Positions 41,552-50,719 of a DNA stretch of 64,000 nucleotides are shown one piece after another. The translations under genes and the position numbers were made by a program. The stretch lies in contig CP129018.1 of NCBI GenBank assembly GCA_020524525.2, positions 620,001-684,000 of the forward strand, in the 5' to 3' direction. How positions within the stretch are numbered: the stretch's first letter is position 1; the number at the start of each line of letters is the position of its first letter. Under the pieces are notes generated by a model. That model did not search any database. It had not been told where the DNA came from and worked only from the letters and a program-made list of their open reading frames with translations. The DNA comes from Bacillus tianshenii. GTDB taxonomy: Bacteria > Bacillota > Bacilli > Bacillales > Bacillaceae_N.

Positions 41552-43312
41552 ATGTTGAAGAAGAACCTTTTTGCGCAAATTATTGCGATTACCACTGTCT
41601 TAATTTTACTCGGATCGATTATTTTGGGCACGGTGAGCTATCGATTTGGTGAACAGGAATTGACGAATAGCGGGAAGCTTGATTTGATGCACATTGCTGA
41701 AGGTGCGATCCCTGTATTAGAGGAATTGAATAAGCAAGTTGAAAGTGGGCAATTGTCGTTAGAAGAAGCACAGGAAACAGCCAGGACATACTTATCAGGA
41801 CCGAAAGTAGAAGGAAATGATAATCTTCATTATGACTTTACGCAATCGCCTTACACGTATAAAGAAAATGGGTATATCTTTGCGTATAATGCAAAAGGCG
41901 AAGCAGTTGTCCATCCTGTTCTGCCGATTGGTAAGGATATGTCGCAAACACAGGACAAAGATGGCGATTATCTCGTTAAGGATTTGATGGAAAAAAGTAA
42001 ACAGTCAAACCCTGAAGACCGTTATTATGAATTTGCATGGCCGAAAGCCGGCGAGGAAAAGGCAAGTAAAAAAATTGCCTATACTGTTTATTATGAGCCG
42101 TGGGAATGGACAATCATTGTCGGTGCTTATGTAGATGAATTTAACGAAGCAATGGATACGATTAAGGTTGTGACGACGATTGTGTCGCTCATCACGCTTA
42201 TACTAAGTGTTGTCCTTATCTATTTCTTACTCAGAAGTAAATTAAAAGCACTGCAAGAAATGACAAACGCAACTGTAGAAGTAGCGAATGGGAATTTGAA
42301 TGTAGAATCGATTACGTATAAAGGCGAAGATGAAGTTGGTAGAATGTCTGTTGCGTTCAATAAGATGACAGGGCATTTGCGCGAGCTTGTGCAAAGCATA
42401 CAGACAGTTGGCGAAAATACGTCACATGCTTCTCATGAATTATCAGCTCTTTCAGAAGAAACGACAGCTTCAAGTGAAGAAATTGGAAAAGCGATGGATG
42501 AAATTGCAAAAGGTTCCGTAGCGCAGACAGCCGATATTGAATCGATCAACAATGGAACAGAATCATTAGCAGAAGTGATGAAGCAGCTAACATCTCAGAA
42601 TAACAATATGATTGATTTAACGGAAACAAGTCAACATGCGGTTGAGAATGGACAAGCACAAGTGTCAACACTTCAAGATGCGAATGCAAGTTCAAAAGCA
42701 GCATTAGGAAATATTGATCAAACTGTTCAGCAGTTAAACGGACGTGTGCGTGATATTGCCGGTATCGTTTCAACCATTGATGATATTGCCGCGCAAACGA
42801 ACCTGCTTGCGCTGAATGCATCAATCGAGGCAGCGAGAGCTGGTGAGCATGGAAAAGGCTTTGCGGTCGTAGCAGAAGAAGTACGCAAACTAGCGGAAGA
42901 AACAAACAAAGCAACAAATGAAATTCAAACGATGATTAAAACGATTGAAAATCAAACAGAAGTTAGTGTCAAAGAAATGGCGACAACGATTGAATCTTCT
43001 CAACAGCTCGATACCGCTGTTGCAGACACAGAGAAAGAGTTCTCGACAATTTCAAATACGATTCAAGATATTGTCCAAGCAATCAAAGAGAGCAGTGAAT
43101 CGATTAAGTCGGTTGATGCGTCAATCCATAACTTATTCGCGAATGTTCAAAGTGTTTCAGCAGTATCAGAAGAAACATCTGCTGCTTCAGAAGAAGTGCT
43201 GGCATCGGTTGAGGAGCAAATTAAGTCTGTTCGCAGTACATCAGTTCAAGCAGAATCATTGAATAAATTAAGTGAAGAGTTGAATGAGCTAATCAAAAAG
43301 TTCAATGTATAG
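41552..43312 (+). CDS. Methyl-accepting chemotaxis protein with extracellular Cache domain
   Basis: 586 residues. Transmembrane helix at about 8-30, an extracellular single-Cache domain (about 35-210; [38 protein letters not shown]), a second helix (about 215-232), a HAMP domain and the MCP signalling domain with tip [18 protein letters not shown]. The Cache type (sCache_2) usually binds small carboxylates, amines or amino acids. The ligand is not predictable. Unlike the receptor at 28934-31037, this one is intact. A terminator follows. Confidence 0.92.
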   Translation: MLKKNLFAQIIAITTVLILLGSIILGTVSYRFGEQELTNSGKLDLMHIAEGAIPVLEELNKQVESGQLSLEEAQETARTYLSGPKVEGNDNLHYDFTQSPYTYKENGYIFAYNAKGEAVVHPVLPIGKDMSQTQDKDGDYLVKDLMEKSKQSNPEDRYYEFAWPKAGEEKASKKIAYTVYYEPWEWTIIVGAYVDEFNEAMDTIKVVTTIVSLITLILSVVLIYFLLRSKLKALQEMTNATVEVANGNLNVESITYKGEDEVGRMSVAFNKMTGHLRELVQSIQTVGENTSHASHELSALSEETTASSEEIGKAMDEIAKGSVAQTADIESINNGTESLAEVMKQLTSQNNNMIDLTETSQHAVENGQAQVSTLQDANASSKAALGNIDQTVQQLNGRVRDIAGIVSTIDDIAAQTNLLALNASIEAARAGEHGKGFAVVAEEVRKLAEETNKATNEIQTMIKTIENQTEVSVKEMATTIESSQQLDTAVADTEKEFSTISNTIQDIVQAIKESSESIKSVDASIHNLFANVQSVSAVSEETSAASEEVLASVEEQIKSVRSTSVQAESLNKLSEELNELIKKFNV

Positions 43313-43325
43313 CGTATGCTCCTTG

Positions 43326-43361
43326 CGGTGAAGCACCTTTTTTGGTGCTTCGCCGTTTTTT
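43326..43361 (+). terminator. Terminator after the Cache chemotaxis receptor
   Basis: CGGTGAAGCACC pairs with GGTGCTTCGCCG (one G-U) around a T-rich loop and is followed by TTTTTT. Confidence 0.85.
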
Positions 43362-43478
43362 GCTTAAACGCTGACAGAATGTGAAATTGAACCTATTTTT
43401 TTGCAGGGACATTTTATATAATGAAGGAAGGTCGGTTCGCAAGCGATTGTGGACCTGAACAGAAATTGAGGGGTATGG

Positions 43479-44471
43479 ATGAGAGAATATCGACAGGTGA
43501 TCGCCGCATTTGTAGGAGTGACGGCGGTGATGCTGATTGGAACAATTGGTTTTCATTATTTAGAAGGGATGACATTCTTCGATTCGCTTTGGCTGACTGT
43601 AATTACTGTCTTAACTGTTGGGTATGGTGATCTCTCCCCGCAAACGACAGCAGGTAAGACATTCACGCTTTTTCTTGTGCCACTTGGTGTTGGGGTCGCC
43701 ACGTATGGCGTTGGTTCATTTGGAGCGTTAATTCTTGAAGGCCGGTTGAAGAATACATTTGGGAGGAAAAGGATGGACAAGAAGATACATCAGTTAGAAG
43801 GCCATGTCATTGTATGTGGCATCGGCCGTGTTGGCCGCCAAGTGTTGAAGCAGCTAGAAAGACAGGACATTGAGTTTGTTATTGTCGACCGTGATGAGGA
43901 GCTGCTTGAACGGTATCGCCATGGTCATTTATATGTAACAGGCGATGCGACGCGGGATGATATCTTGAAGAAGGCGGGGATTGAGCAGGCTTCAGGCTTG
44001 ATTGCGACACTTCCAGCTGATGCAGAGAACGTGTTTATCACATTGACCGCAAAAGGGTTGAATCCAAAAATCAAGGTTGTAAGCAGAATTGATAGGGAAG
44101 AATCAGAAGAGAAGCTGTTTCGCGCTGGGGCCGACCAAGTGGTGAATACGTCAAGCATCGGCGGTTCAAGAATGGCGCTATCCCTTATGAAGCCAAATAG
44201 TGTAGAATATATGGATGTCTTGTTCGAGACTGGTAATAAGCAATACAGTGTGGAAGAAATTATTATCGAGGAGCAATCGATCATTGTTGGAAAAACTCTC
44301 GGTGACAGTAATATTCGCGATGAGCACGGTGTTACGATTGTCGCTATTAAGCGTGGGGATGAGATTTTAACCCATCCATCATCCGACGACCGTCTGCTTG
44401 CTGGAGACCTTGTTATTGTGTTTGGGGCGCGCACTGATTTAGACCGGTTCGAAAAAGTGTTAACAAGTTAA
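43479..44471 (+). CDS. Potassium channel protein with RCK/TrkA domains (YugO/MthK-like)
   Basis: 330 residues. Two membrane helices flank the K+ selectivity filter TVGYGD (about residue 47). An RCK (TrkA-N) domain follows from about 109 with the nucleotide-binding GIGRVGRQ, VDRDEE and GDATRDDILKKAGI, then a TrkA-C domain (about 245-328). This is a ligand-gated K+ channel of the B. subtilis YugO type, which takes part in biofilm electrical signalling. ATG 43479 follows TTGAGGGG. The next gene is a KtrB/TrkH transporter, so both K+ efflux and uptake are encoded together. Confidence 0.92.
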   Translation: MREYRQVIAAFVGVTAVMLIGTIGFHYLEGMTFFDSLWLTVITVLTVGYGDLSPQTTAGKTFTLFLVPLGVGVATYGVGSFGALILEGRLKNTFGRKRMDKKIHQLEGHVIVCGIGRVGRQVLKQLERQDIEFVIVDRDEELLERYRHGHLYVTGDATRDDILKKAGIEQASGLIATLPADAENVFITLTAKGLNPKIKVVSRIDREESEEKLFRAGADQVVNTSSIGGSRMALSLMKPNSVEYMDVLFETGNKQYSVEEIIIEEQSIIVGKTLGDSNIRDEHGVTIVAIKRGDEILTHPSSDDRLLAGDLVIVFGARTDLDRFEKVLTS

Positions 44472-44507
44472 AGAGTACGATAGCATGAAGCAAGGATTGT
44501 GGTACAT

Positions 44508-45887
44508 ATGTTGAAACGATTAAGAAAAGAACCATCAAGACTTTATCAGAAACGAAGATTAACAAGTGTACAAGCCATTGTCCTGTACTATCTTGCGGCT
44601 GTCACATTAGCGACAATACTGCTAAGCCTTCCGGTTGCACATAAGCCGGGCGTGGAGTGGACATTTATTAATGCTGTCTTTACAGCGGTGAGTGCGGTAA
44701 GTGTGACAGGGCTGACGGTCGTTTCAACTGCGGATACATTTAACACAGCTGGGGTAATTATCTTAGCATTTGTATTGCAGTTCGGCGGTATCGGCATCAT
44801 GACGCTTGGTACATTTATTTATATGATGCTTGGAAAGAAGATCGGATTGAAGGAACGTCAGCTTATTAAGACCGACCAAAACCAAGCGACCTTATCAGGA
44901 CTTGTAAAATTAATGCGGTCGATCCTTGGCTTAATTGTTATTATTGAAGCATTTGGAGCAGTTATTTTAAGTCTCTATTATTTAAAGTATTTCCCGACAT
45001 GGCAGGAAGCTTTCTTGCAAGGCAGTTTTGCTTCAATTAGTGCAACGACGAACGCTGGATTTGATATCACGGGTACTTCGCTTATCCCATTTGCAAATGA
45101 TTATTTTGTACAATTTGTCACAATGGTATTAATTATTTTGGGCGCGATTGGATTCCCTGTGTTAATTGAAGTAAAGGAATTTTTAATTCGCTCAAAGGAA
45201 AACCGCACTTTTTTTCGTTTTTCATTATTTGCGAAATTAACGACAGTCACGTTCTTTGCACTAATTATTATCGGGGTTTTCTTTATTTTAACAATGGAAT
45301 GGGCGTACTTTTTTGAAGGGAAAAAATGGCATGAGGCCTTATTTTATGCCCTATTTCAATCTGTATCAACACGGAGTGCTGGTTTAGCAACGATGAATGT
45401 AAGTGACTTTTCCGAAGCTACTTTACTTGTGTTGAGTGCACTTATGTTTATTGGTGCTTCTCCTTCTAGTGTAGGGGGAGGAATCCGAACGACGACGTTT
45501 GCACTTACGCTTTTATTCTTCTGGAACTTTGCGCGTGGAAAGAAAACAATCAAAGTTTTTCGTAGAGAAATACATGAAGATGACTTACGTAAGGCGCTTG
45601 TCGTGCCGCTGGTCGCCTTAATGCTTTGTTTTACATCTGTCGTCGTTTTGTCAGCGACCGAAAACTTTACTTTAATTGAAATTGTCTTTGAAGTTTGTTC
45701 AGCCTTTGGAACAACCGGCTTGTCAATGGGAATCACCCCAGAGCTGAGTACAGCAGGCAAGGTGATTATTATCCTGCTTATGTTCATTGGACGGATCGGT
45801 ATCTTATCATTCCTATTTATGATTAAAGGAAATGACATCAAAGCTGACCCATACCGCCTTCCGAAAGAGCGGATTATTATTGGATAA
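44508..45887 (+). CDS. KtrB/TrkH-family K+ transporter subunit
   Basis: 459 residues from ATG 44508 (MLKRLRKE); GTG 44499 is in frame but close to the weak AAGG site. About eight to ten helices contain four filter-like loops with conserved glycines (SVTGLTV, TTNAGFD, STRSAGLA, GTTGLSM), the pattern of KtrB. It resembles B. subtilis KtrB/KtrD, which import K+ with Na+ and need a KtrA/KtrC RCK protein. No such small protein is adjacent; the RCK channel upstream is a different type. Repeat island R1 follows. Confidence 0.9.
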   Translation: MLKRLRKEPSRLYQKRRLTSVQAIVLYYLAAVTLATILLSLPVAHKPGVEWTFINAVFTAVSAVSVTGLTVVSTADTFNTAGVIILAFVLQFGGIGIMTLGTFIYMMLGKKIGLKERQLIKTDQNQATLSGLVKLMRSILGLIVIIEAFGAVILSLYYLKYFPTWQEAFLQGSFASISATTNAGFDITGTSLIPFANDYFVQFVTMVLIILGAIGFPVLIEVKEFLIRSKENRTFFRFSLFAKLTTVTFFALIIIGVFFILTMEWAYFFEGKKWHEALFYALFQSVSTRSAGLATMNVSDFSEATLLVLSALMFIGASPSSVGGGIRTTTFALTLLFFWNFARGKKTIKVFRREIHEDDLRKALVVPLVALMLCFTSVVVLSATENFTLIEIVFEVCSAFGTTGLSMGITPELSTAGKVIIILLMFIGRIGILSFLFMIKGNDIKADPYRLPKERIIIG

Positions 45888-45935
45888 AGAACGAAGCTGG
45901 ACCTTATGAATGGTTCAGCTTCTTTTTGCGTGAGG

Positions 45936-46225
45936 GAGCCGCCTCCGCTTTCGACGCACAGGATGTGCTAGTGCAGGCGTTGTCACAGGACGTGACGATC
46001 TTAGCCAGCGTTCCTTTGATCCAGCTGCGGCGGCTAGGGGCTCGAGTCATAAGTCAGCCTGCTGCGGGGACAAAGGGCGGTCCCCACCACATTCTGCCTT
46101 ATGCTTGTCGCCCCTGGGCAAGCCGCCTCCGCTTTTCGATTGTCCAGCTGCGGCGGCTAGGGGCTCGAGGTCATAAGTCAGCCTGTTGCGGGGACAAAGG
46201 GCAGTCCCCTCCGCTTTTCGATGTT
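45936..46225. repeat. Intergenic repeat island R1 (modules A, B, B)
   Basis: It fills most of the gap between the K+ transporter and the DksA-like gene. Module A (45936-46020) contains two small hairpins, GCAC-AGGAT-GTGC (45956-45968) and GTCAC-AGGAC-GTGAC (45982-45996). Module B occurs twice (about 46021-46140 and 46141-46225) with CGGCGGCTAGGGGCTCGAG, TCATAAGTCAGCCTG and the hairpin GGGGAC ... GTCCCC. The same modules occur at 57420-57775 and 61672-61876. GC content is visibly higher than in the neighbouring genes. Open frames here are not genes. Confidence 0.88.
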
Positions 46226-46273
46226 TAAACCGTATTTCTTGCAGGTATAGTAGGTGTAGAGGAGGGTGTTGAG

Positions 46274-46774
46274 ATGGGTCTTTCTGGGAAGCAAATTGAA
46301 GAGTTGAAAGCGGATTTGTTGGAGATGAAGGAACGGCTTGAACGTGATGTTGAGACGGAAAATAAAGGTGTAGCGGAAGAATCGACGGAATTGAGTTCAT
46401 TTGATAATCATCCTGCTGATACAGGTTCTGAGCTCTACCGACGTGAGCGTGAGCAAGCGGAGCTGGAGACGGTAGAGGGCGAGCTTGAGCAGATAAATGA
46501 AGCGTTAGAAAGAATTGAAGAAGGCACGTATGGAAAGTGCGTTGAGACAGGTGAGGATATTTCATTTGAACGGTTGAAGGCGATTCCGTATGCAAAACGA
46601 ACAATTGAAGCACAGGAGCGTGCTGAGCAATCGCAAGTACGGGCTGATGAAAGCCCCGGGCGCGGAGCAAGCAGTCGCTTCGAGGACCCAGATGAGCATG
46701 TGGAAGATTCTCGCATGCGCACCTTTGAAAACATACGTGATGAGCACCAGAGTGATCATAAATATGAAGATTAA
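46274..46774 (+). CDS. DksA/TraR-type protein with degenerate zinc finger (YteA family)
   Basis: 166 residues. A helical N terminus (IEELKADLLEMKERLERDVE), the SSFDNHPADTGSELYRREREQ segment and the GTYGKCVETGEDISFERLKAIPYAKRTIE region are typical of the YteA/general stress 16 family. The zinc finger, which has four Cys in DksA, keeps one (YGKC). The acidic C-terminal tail is low complexity. Related proteins are linked to stress or sporulation in B. subtilis; the biochemical role is unclear. ATG 46274 has GAGGAGGG upstream. The antisense strand has a long open frame by chance. Confidence 0.8.
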   Translation: MGLSGKQIEELKADLLEMKERLERDVETENKGVAEESTELSSFDNHPADTGSELYRREREQAELETVEGELEQINEALERIEEGTYGKCVETGEDISFERLKAIPYAKRTIEAQERAEQSQVRADESPGRGASSRFEDPDEHVEDSRMRTFENIRDEHQSDHKYED

Positions 46775-46817
46775 TAGAAAGAGGCGCCGGTTAATGGCGC
46801 CTCTTTTGTATGTGACA

Positions 46818-47534
46818 TCATGCTTTTTGTTTATCGAAATAGGCAATGGCCGATGGAATGTCCATAAAGCATGGGACGTATGCGAAGTGAAGATTGTTTT
46901 TCACAAATGGGGCGGCGACTTCGGGCTTTAAGCCAATAATAACAGGTTTGACGCCTAATAAGCTTAACACTTTAATAAGGTTGTCAAGCAGTAAGGAGAA
47001 CTCAGCATCAACTGCGCCGATATTGTGCATTTGAATTGCTAGAAAATTGACGTTAAATTTTACACACTCATCAGGCACCTTGTTAATCAAGATATCTTTC
47101 TGGGCGTCCATGAATAGGGGGTGGAGTGAGAGGAGGGCAAAATCGTTTGTTATCGGCACTAAGTTTGCCGTCATTTCCTCAATCCGTTGTTCATGCTGGA
47201 CTTTACGGTGGGCGATATGGGTAATGTCTTCGAAATGCCCCATTATCGTTGTGCTTTCTTCTGTTTCAATAAACTTCGTATAAGCTGTTAAGATGAGTTC
47301 GTCAGATAGATAGATTTCTTCTACTTCATGCCCTTTGCCAAGACGAATCGTGTCGTTCATAATTTTTAAGTGTTCTTGAAGGGAAACCTGCAAGTGTGGA
47401 ATCCACTTTCCGAGCACATCATCACGTGACACATTAAACATTTTCTCGTATGCTTTATTTATATATTGAACTTCAGAATTGAGATCCACAATCATAATAC
47501 CTTCATTTAACTCTTCAAGTGCTGTTTTAAGCAT
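46818..47534 (-). CDS. PAS plus STAS domain protein (RsbR-like regulator)
   Basis: 238 residues from ATG 47534 (MLKTALEELNEGIMI), 8 bases after AAAGGAGTG. The N-terminal PAS domain (about 1-110) shows DLNSEVQYINKAYEKMF and GHFEDITHI. The C-terminal STAS domain (about 130-235) shows LVPITNDFALLSLHPLFMDAQ and LLSLLGVKPVIIGLKPEVA. RsbR-type proteins carry Thr/Ser sites in the STAS domain that RsbT phosphorylates to tune sigma-B. Here NFLAIQMHNIGAVDAE stands where the phospho-site motif would be, so I do not claim stressosome membership. No rsb genes are adjacent. Confidence 0.8.
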   Translation of the reverse strand: MLKTALEELNEGIMIVDLNSEVQYINKAYEKMFNVSRDDVLGKWIPHLQVSLQEHLKIMNDTIRLGKGHEVEEIYLSDELILTAYTKFIETEESTTIMGHFEDITHIAHRKVQHEQRIEEMTANLVPITNDFALLSLHPLFMDAQKDILINKVPDECVKFNVNFLAIQMHNIGAVDAEFSLLLDNLIKVLSLLGVKPVIIGLKPEVAAPFVKNNLHFAYVPCFMDIPSAIAYFDKQKA

Positions 47535-47687
47535 GCTCTTCACTCCTTTCAATTATTGAAACTATTTGAAAAATTATGTAAGTTTTTTGCGTTCTTTTTA
47601 TTCTATCATATTTTGTTCAAAATAAAAAAGAGAGTGAATCCTTCTAATTAAGGGATGTTTTTCATAGGGGCACTTTCACCCACTACC

Positions 47688-48479
47688 CTATATGGATCTG
47701 TCTAAGGTTAAATAAGATCGGTTTCCAATGGTGTGAAGGCGGATAGGATAGTTGAAAAATGCACTTAAACTCTCTTCTGTTAATAGCTTCTCACGTTCAC
47801 CAGCCGCAAATACTGCGCCGTCTCGGATGCAAAGTACGCGGTTAAAAAGAGGTAAAATCTCATCGGTGTGGTGTGTGACATAAATAATTGATGGAGCATT
47901 TTCTCGTTTTGCCAGCTTGTCAACAGTGCCAAGCAGTTGTTCTTTTGCGAAAATGTCGAGTCCTGTACATGGTTCATCCAAAATGAGAATCTTTGGCTCA
48001 GCCATCAGTGCTCGTCCAATTAAGATGCGCTGTTTTTCCCCTTGTGATAAAGAGGAATAAGGCCGGTTGATGAACGAGTCGCAGCCAAGTTCCGTCATAA
48101 TAGCCAGCGCTTTGTCGATTTGTGATTGGGAAACCTCTTCATATAGACCAAACGATGCGAATGCTCCGCTTAGAATGATATTTTCAGCATAATCATCTTC
48201 GTATAGCCGTTCTGTTAAGGAAGAACTAACCCAGCCAATCGATTTGCGCAGCTCGCCAAGTGGATAGGTACCAAAGGTTTTGCCAAGCACTTGAACTGTG
48301 CCGCTTGTCGGCCATGTATAACCGTTTATCATATTTAACAACATTGTCTTGCCAGAACCGTTCAAGCCGAGAATAGCCCAATGTTCTCCTTGTTTCACCT
48401 TCCAGCTAACATCATTCAACAGCGTTTTGCCATCTTTGCGGATCGTTGCGTGCTCAATTGAGAGTATTTCCATCGTCAT
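47688..48479 (-). CDS. ABC transporter ATP-binding protein (YlmA-like)
   Basis: 263 residues. Walker A GLNGSGKTML, signature LSQGEKQR, Walker B ILILDEP and the switch His (YVTHHTDEI). It matches the B. subtilis YlmA group, single ATPases without a membrane partner next to them. No permease gene is adjacent here either. The N terminus MTMEILSIEHATIRKDGKTLL is typical. ATG 48479 is the likely start; an ATG two codons later is possible. Role unknown. Confidence 0.88.
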   Translation of the reverse strand: MTMEILSIEHATIRKDGKTLLNDVSWKVKQGEHWAILGLNGSGKTMLLNMINGYTWPTSGTVQVLGKTFGTYPLGELRKSIGWVSSSLTERLYEDDYAENIILSGAFASFGLYEEVSQSQIDKALAIMTELGCDSFINRPYSSLSQGEKQRILIGRALMAEPKILILDEPCTGLDIFAKEQLLGTVDKLAKRENAPSIIYVTHHTDEILPLFNRVLCIRDGAVFAAGEREKLLTEESLSAFFNYPIRLHTIGNRSYLTLDRSI

Positions 48480-48566
48480 TCCTCCCTATTTTTTCTAATA
48501 GTATAGCAGAATATGAGACGAAAAAAAGACAGAACGGCATGGACCATTCTGTCTTTTATGTTGACT

Positions 48567-50450
48567 TTAGACTGTAATGCGTTTGGTGTGAAAGGTTTTG
48601 ATTTGGTTTCGGCCGTTTTGTTTTGCTTTGTAGAGGGCTTTGTCTGCTTGTTCGATTAAGTGCTCTGGTGTGATTGGCTCGCTCGCTGATGTTGTGACTC
48701 CGACGCTGATCGTGACGACATCGCTGATACTTGAGCCTTTGTGTTCAATATGCAGTTCCTCGACACGTTGGCGTAGCTTGTTGGCGACGATGTTCGCTCC
48801 TTCTTCAGCTGTTTGTGGCAGGATAATTGCAAACTCTTCGCCGCCATAGCGTGCTGCAAGGTCATATGGGTGATTGACCACTTCTTTCATTAACTTAGCG
48901 ATCGATTGGAGGCAGATGTCGCCGCCTTGATGCCCATATGTGTCGTTATACGCCTTGAAATGATCGATATCAAATAAAATGAGTGAAAGAGGGGTAGCAT
49001 CTTTGTATGCACGCTGACACTCTTCTTCAAGCTTCTCATCAAAGTATCGTCGATTTGCGAGATCAGTTAAGCCATCCACGTGTGAAAGATATCTTAAGCG
49101 ATGTACGTGCTTCTTTCGTTCAGTAATATCGGTTCGAATGGCTACATATTGGTAGGGCACGCCTTCATTATTAAGAAAAGGGACAATTGTCGTATCAAAA
49201 CAATACGATTGACCGTTTCGAGCCGTATTCCTAATCTCACCTTTCCAAACTGCCCCATTTGAAATTGTTTCCCATAAATGTTTGAAAAACTCTTTTGGAT
49301 GATGTCCGCTGTTAGTAATGCTGTGCGATTTGCCAATTAGTTCATCTTTCTTGTAACCGGTAATTTCACAGAACCGTTCATTTGCATAAGTTATTTTTCC
49401 TTGGCTGTCAGCGATGGAAACGATTGATGACTCATCAAGCGCAAGCTTCAAGTCTTTTAGCTCATTTAATGTTTTCAACAGCTGTTCTTCCATTGTTTTT
49501 CGTTTCGTAATGTCACGAGAAGCAACGACAATGCTGTGCACTTCACCATTCTCTTCAATAATTGGCGTACCGCGCATATCAATGTGAATCCAATGTCCAT
49601 CCGCGTGTTTCCATCGGTATTCCGTTTCCAGGGTGCTTTTGTTATTCATCACTTGCCGAAACGTTTCTCTTACGCGCTGCAGGTCATCAGGGTGGATATA
49701 CTTGTGAGGATAAGACCCGATATAATCATCTACATCAATATTCAATACAGTCTGGTGTGAGGGAGAGGCATAGAGAATTAATCCACGTCTATCAAGCACT
49801 GAGACAAGGTCAGACATATTTTCTGTAATTAATCGATATTTCTCTTCACTTTCTTGAACTTGCTGGAACAGTCGGTTTGTACTCATTAAATAGCGAATTA
49901 AATAAATGACCCATAGTGCACTCAAAATAGAAATACCCCACATTAAGACGAGAACCGTTGTTAATGCTTGTATTTCTGGGATAAGGGTGATGGCGATTAC
50001 CGAAATGGATAAGAGACAATAAAGGTTCATATATTTCCACTTATGTTTTGTGACATATTGAGAAATAAGACCTGTCCCGACTGCCATATTAATCGCATTC
50101 ACAGCACCAAGTACAGATGATAAGTTCAAGCCGTTAATAGAAATAATCCGATTCACCGCAATAATCAGCCCTGTTGTAACCGCAGCGGGTAAGCCGCCAA
50201 AGAATGCACTGACGACAATCGCCAAATGCCGTAAATCAACAAGCGTTTCCCCGCCAATATTAAATCCGAAGAATAGAATCAACGTACCAATTACGCCGTG
50301 CACGACACCGATGATAAGCTTTCCTTTAAACGTTAATGAAGGAAATTCTCGATAGATATTCGTTTCTCGCAACGAATGTCCGATCAAAAAAATAACCGAT
50401 GTAAAAAGAGCCAAATTGATAATTAAGTCTCGTAAAATGCCTGCAAACAT
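48567..50450 (-). CDS. Membrane diguanylate cyclase with 5TM-LytS-type sensor, two PAS domains and GGDEF domain
   Basis: 627 residues. Five or six N-terminal helices with GGETLVDLRHLAIVVSAFFGG and INMAVGTGLI resemble the 5TMR_LYT sensor. Two PAS domains follow (KYRLITENMSDLVSVLDRRGL and LDESSIVSIADSQGKITYANERF). The GGDEF domain (about 455-620) has the active motif ARYGGEEFAI and DIDHFKAYNDTYGHQGGD, so it should make c-di-GMP. The product-inhibition I-site (RxxD before the motif) reads HPYD, so feedback inhibition is probably absent. An EAL phosphodiesterase is at 58081-58800, but not adjacent. Confidence 0.9.
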   Translation of the reverse strand: MFAGILRDLIINLALFTSVIFLIGHSLRETNIYREFPSLTFKGKLIIGVVHGVIGTLILFFGFNIGGETLVDLRHLAIVVSAFFGGLPAAVTTGLIIAVNRIISINGLNLSSVLGAVNAINMAVGTGLISQYVTKHKWKYMNLYCLLSISVIAITLIPEIQALTTVLVLMWGISILSALWVIYLIRYLMSTNRLFQQVQESEEKYRLITENMSDLVSVLDRRGLILYASPSHQTVLNIDVDDYIGSYPHKYIHPDDLQRVRETFRQVMNNKSTLETEYRWKHADGHWIHIDMRGTPIIEENGEVHSIVVASRDITKRKTMEEQLLKTLNELKDLKLALDESSIVSIADSQGKITYANERFCEITGYKKDELIGKSHSITNSGHHPKEFFKHLWETISNGAVWKGEIRNTARNGQSYCFDTTIVPFLNNEGVPYQYVAIRTDITERKKHVHRLRYLSHVDGLTDLANRRYFDEKLEEECQRAYKDATPLSLILFDIDHFKAYNDTYGHQGGDICLQSIAKLMKEVVNHPYDLAARYGGEEFAIILPQTAEEGANIVANKLRQRVEELHIEHKGSSISDVVTISVGVTTSASEPITPEHLIEQADKALYKAKQNGRNQIKTFHTKRITV

Positions 50451-50719
50451 CTTTACACATCCATTTCAAATAATCCGTTCAACTTTCAGTAGAAGGTCGC
50501 CTTTTAAGACAAAAAAAACCAACCACATTATACGTGATTGTACCTAATACATATTGTTTTCGCTGATTCTATCGCTGTAGTTTATTTACAATTATTATAA
50601 TATAGAAGCTTATACTTGTACATATGGTGAGCGATTTATTGCTTTTAAGTTTATCAAATGAAAAGCTATTCATCTAAGCCTTCCAATAGTACAATGATTT
50701 GTATTGAAGAGGGAGGACG
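50451..50719. other. AT-rich divergent intergenic region
   Basis: It separates the diguanylate cyclase (-) from the YitT gene (+). I see no repeat, RNA motif or clear promoter beyond AT-rich blocks (TATAATATAG near 50600). Confidence 0.35.

Noticed and set aside
43925-44434. A 169-codon minus-strand frame opposite the K+ channel gene
   Set aside because: The plus strand carries a complete channel with TVGYGD and RCK motifs, so the other frame is an artefact.
45356-45841. A 161-codon minus-strand frame opposite the KtrB-like gene
   Set aside because: The plus-strand gene has the four filter loops; the minus frame has no motif.
46047-46670. A long open frame on the minus strand across repeat R1 and the DksA-like gene
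   Set aside because: Half of it is repeat DNA and half is antisense to a well-supported gene; no ribosome site or protein pattern.
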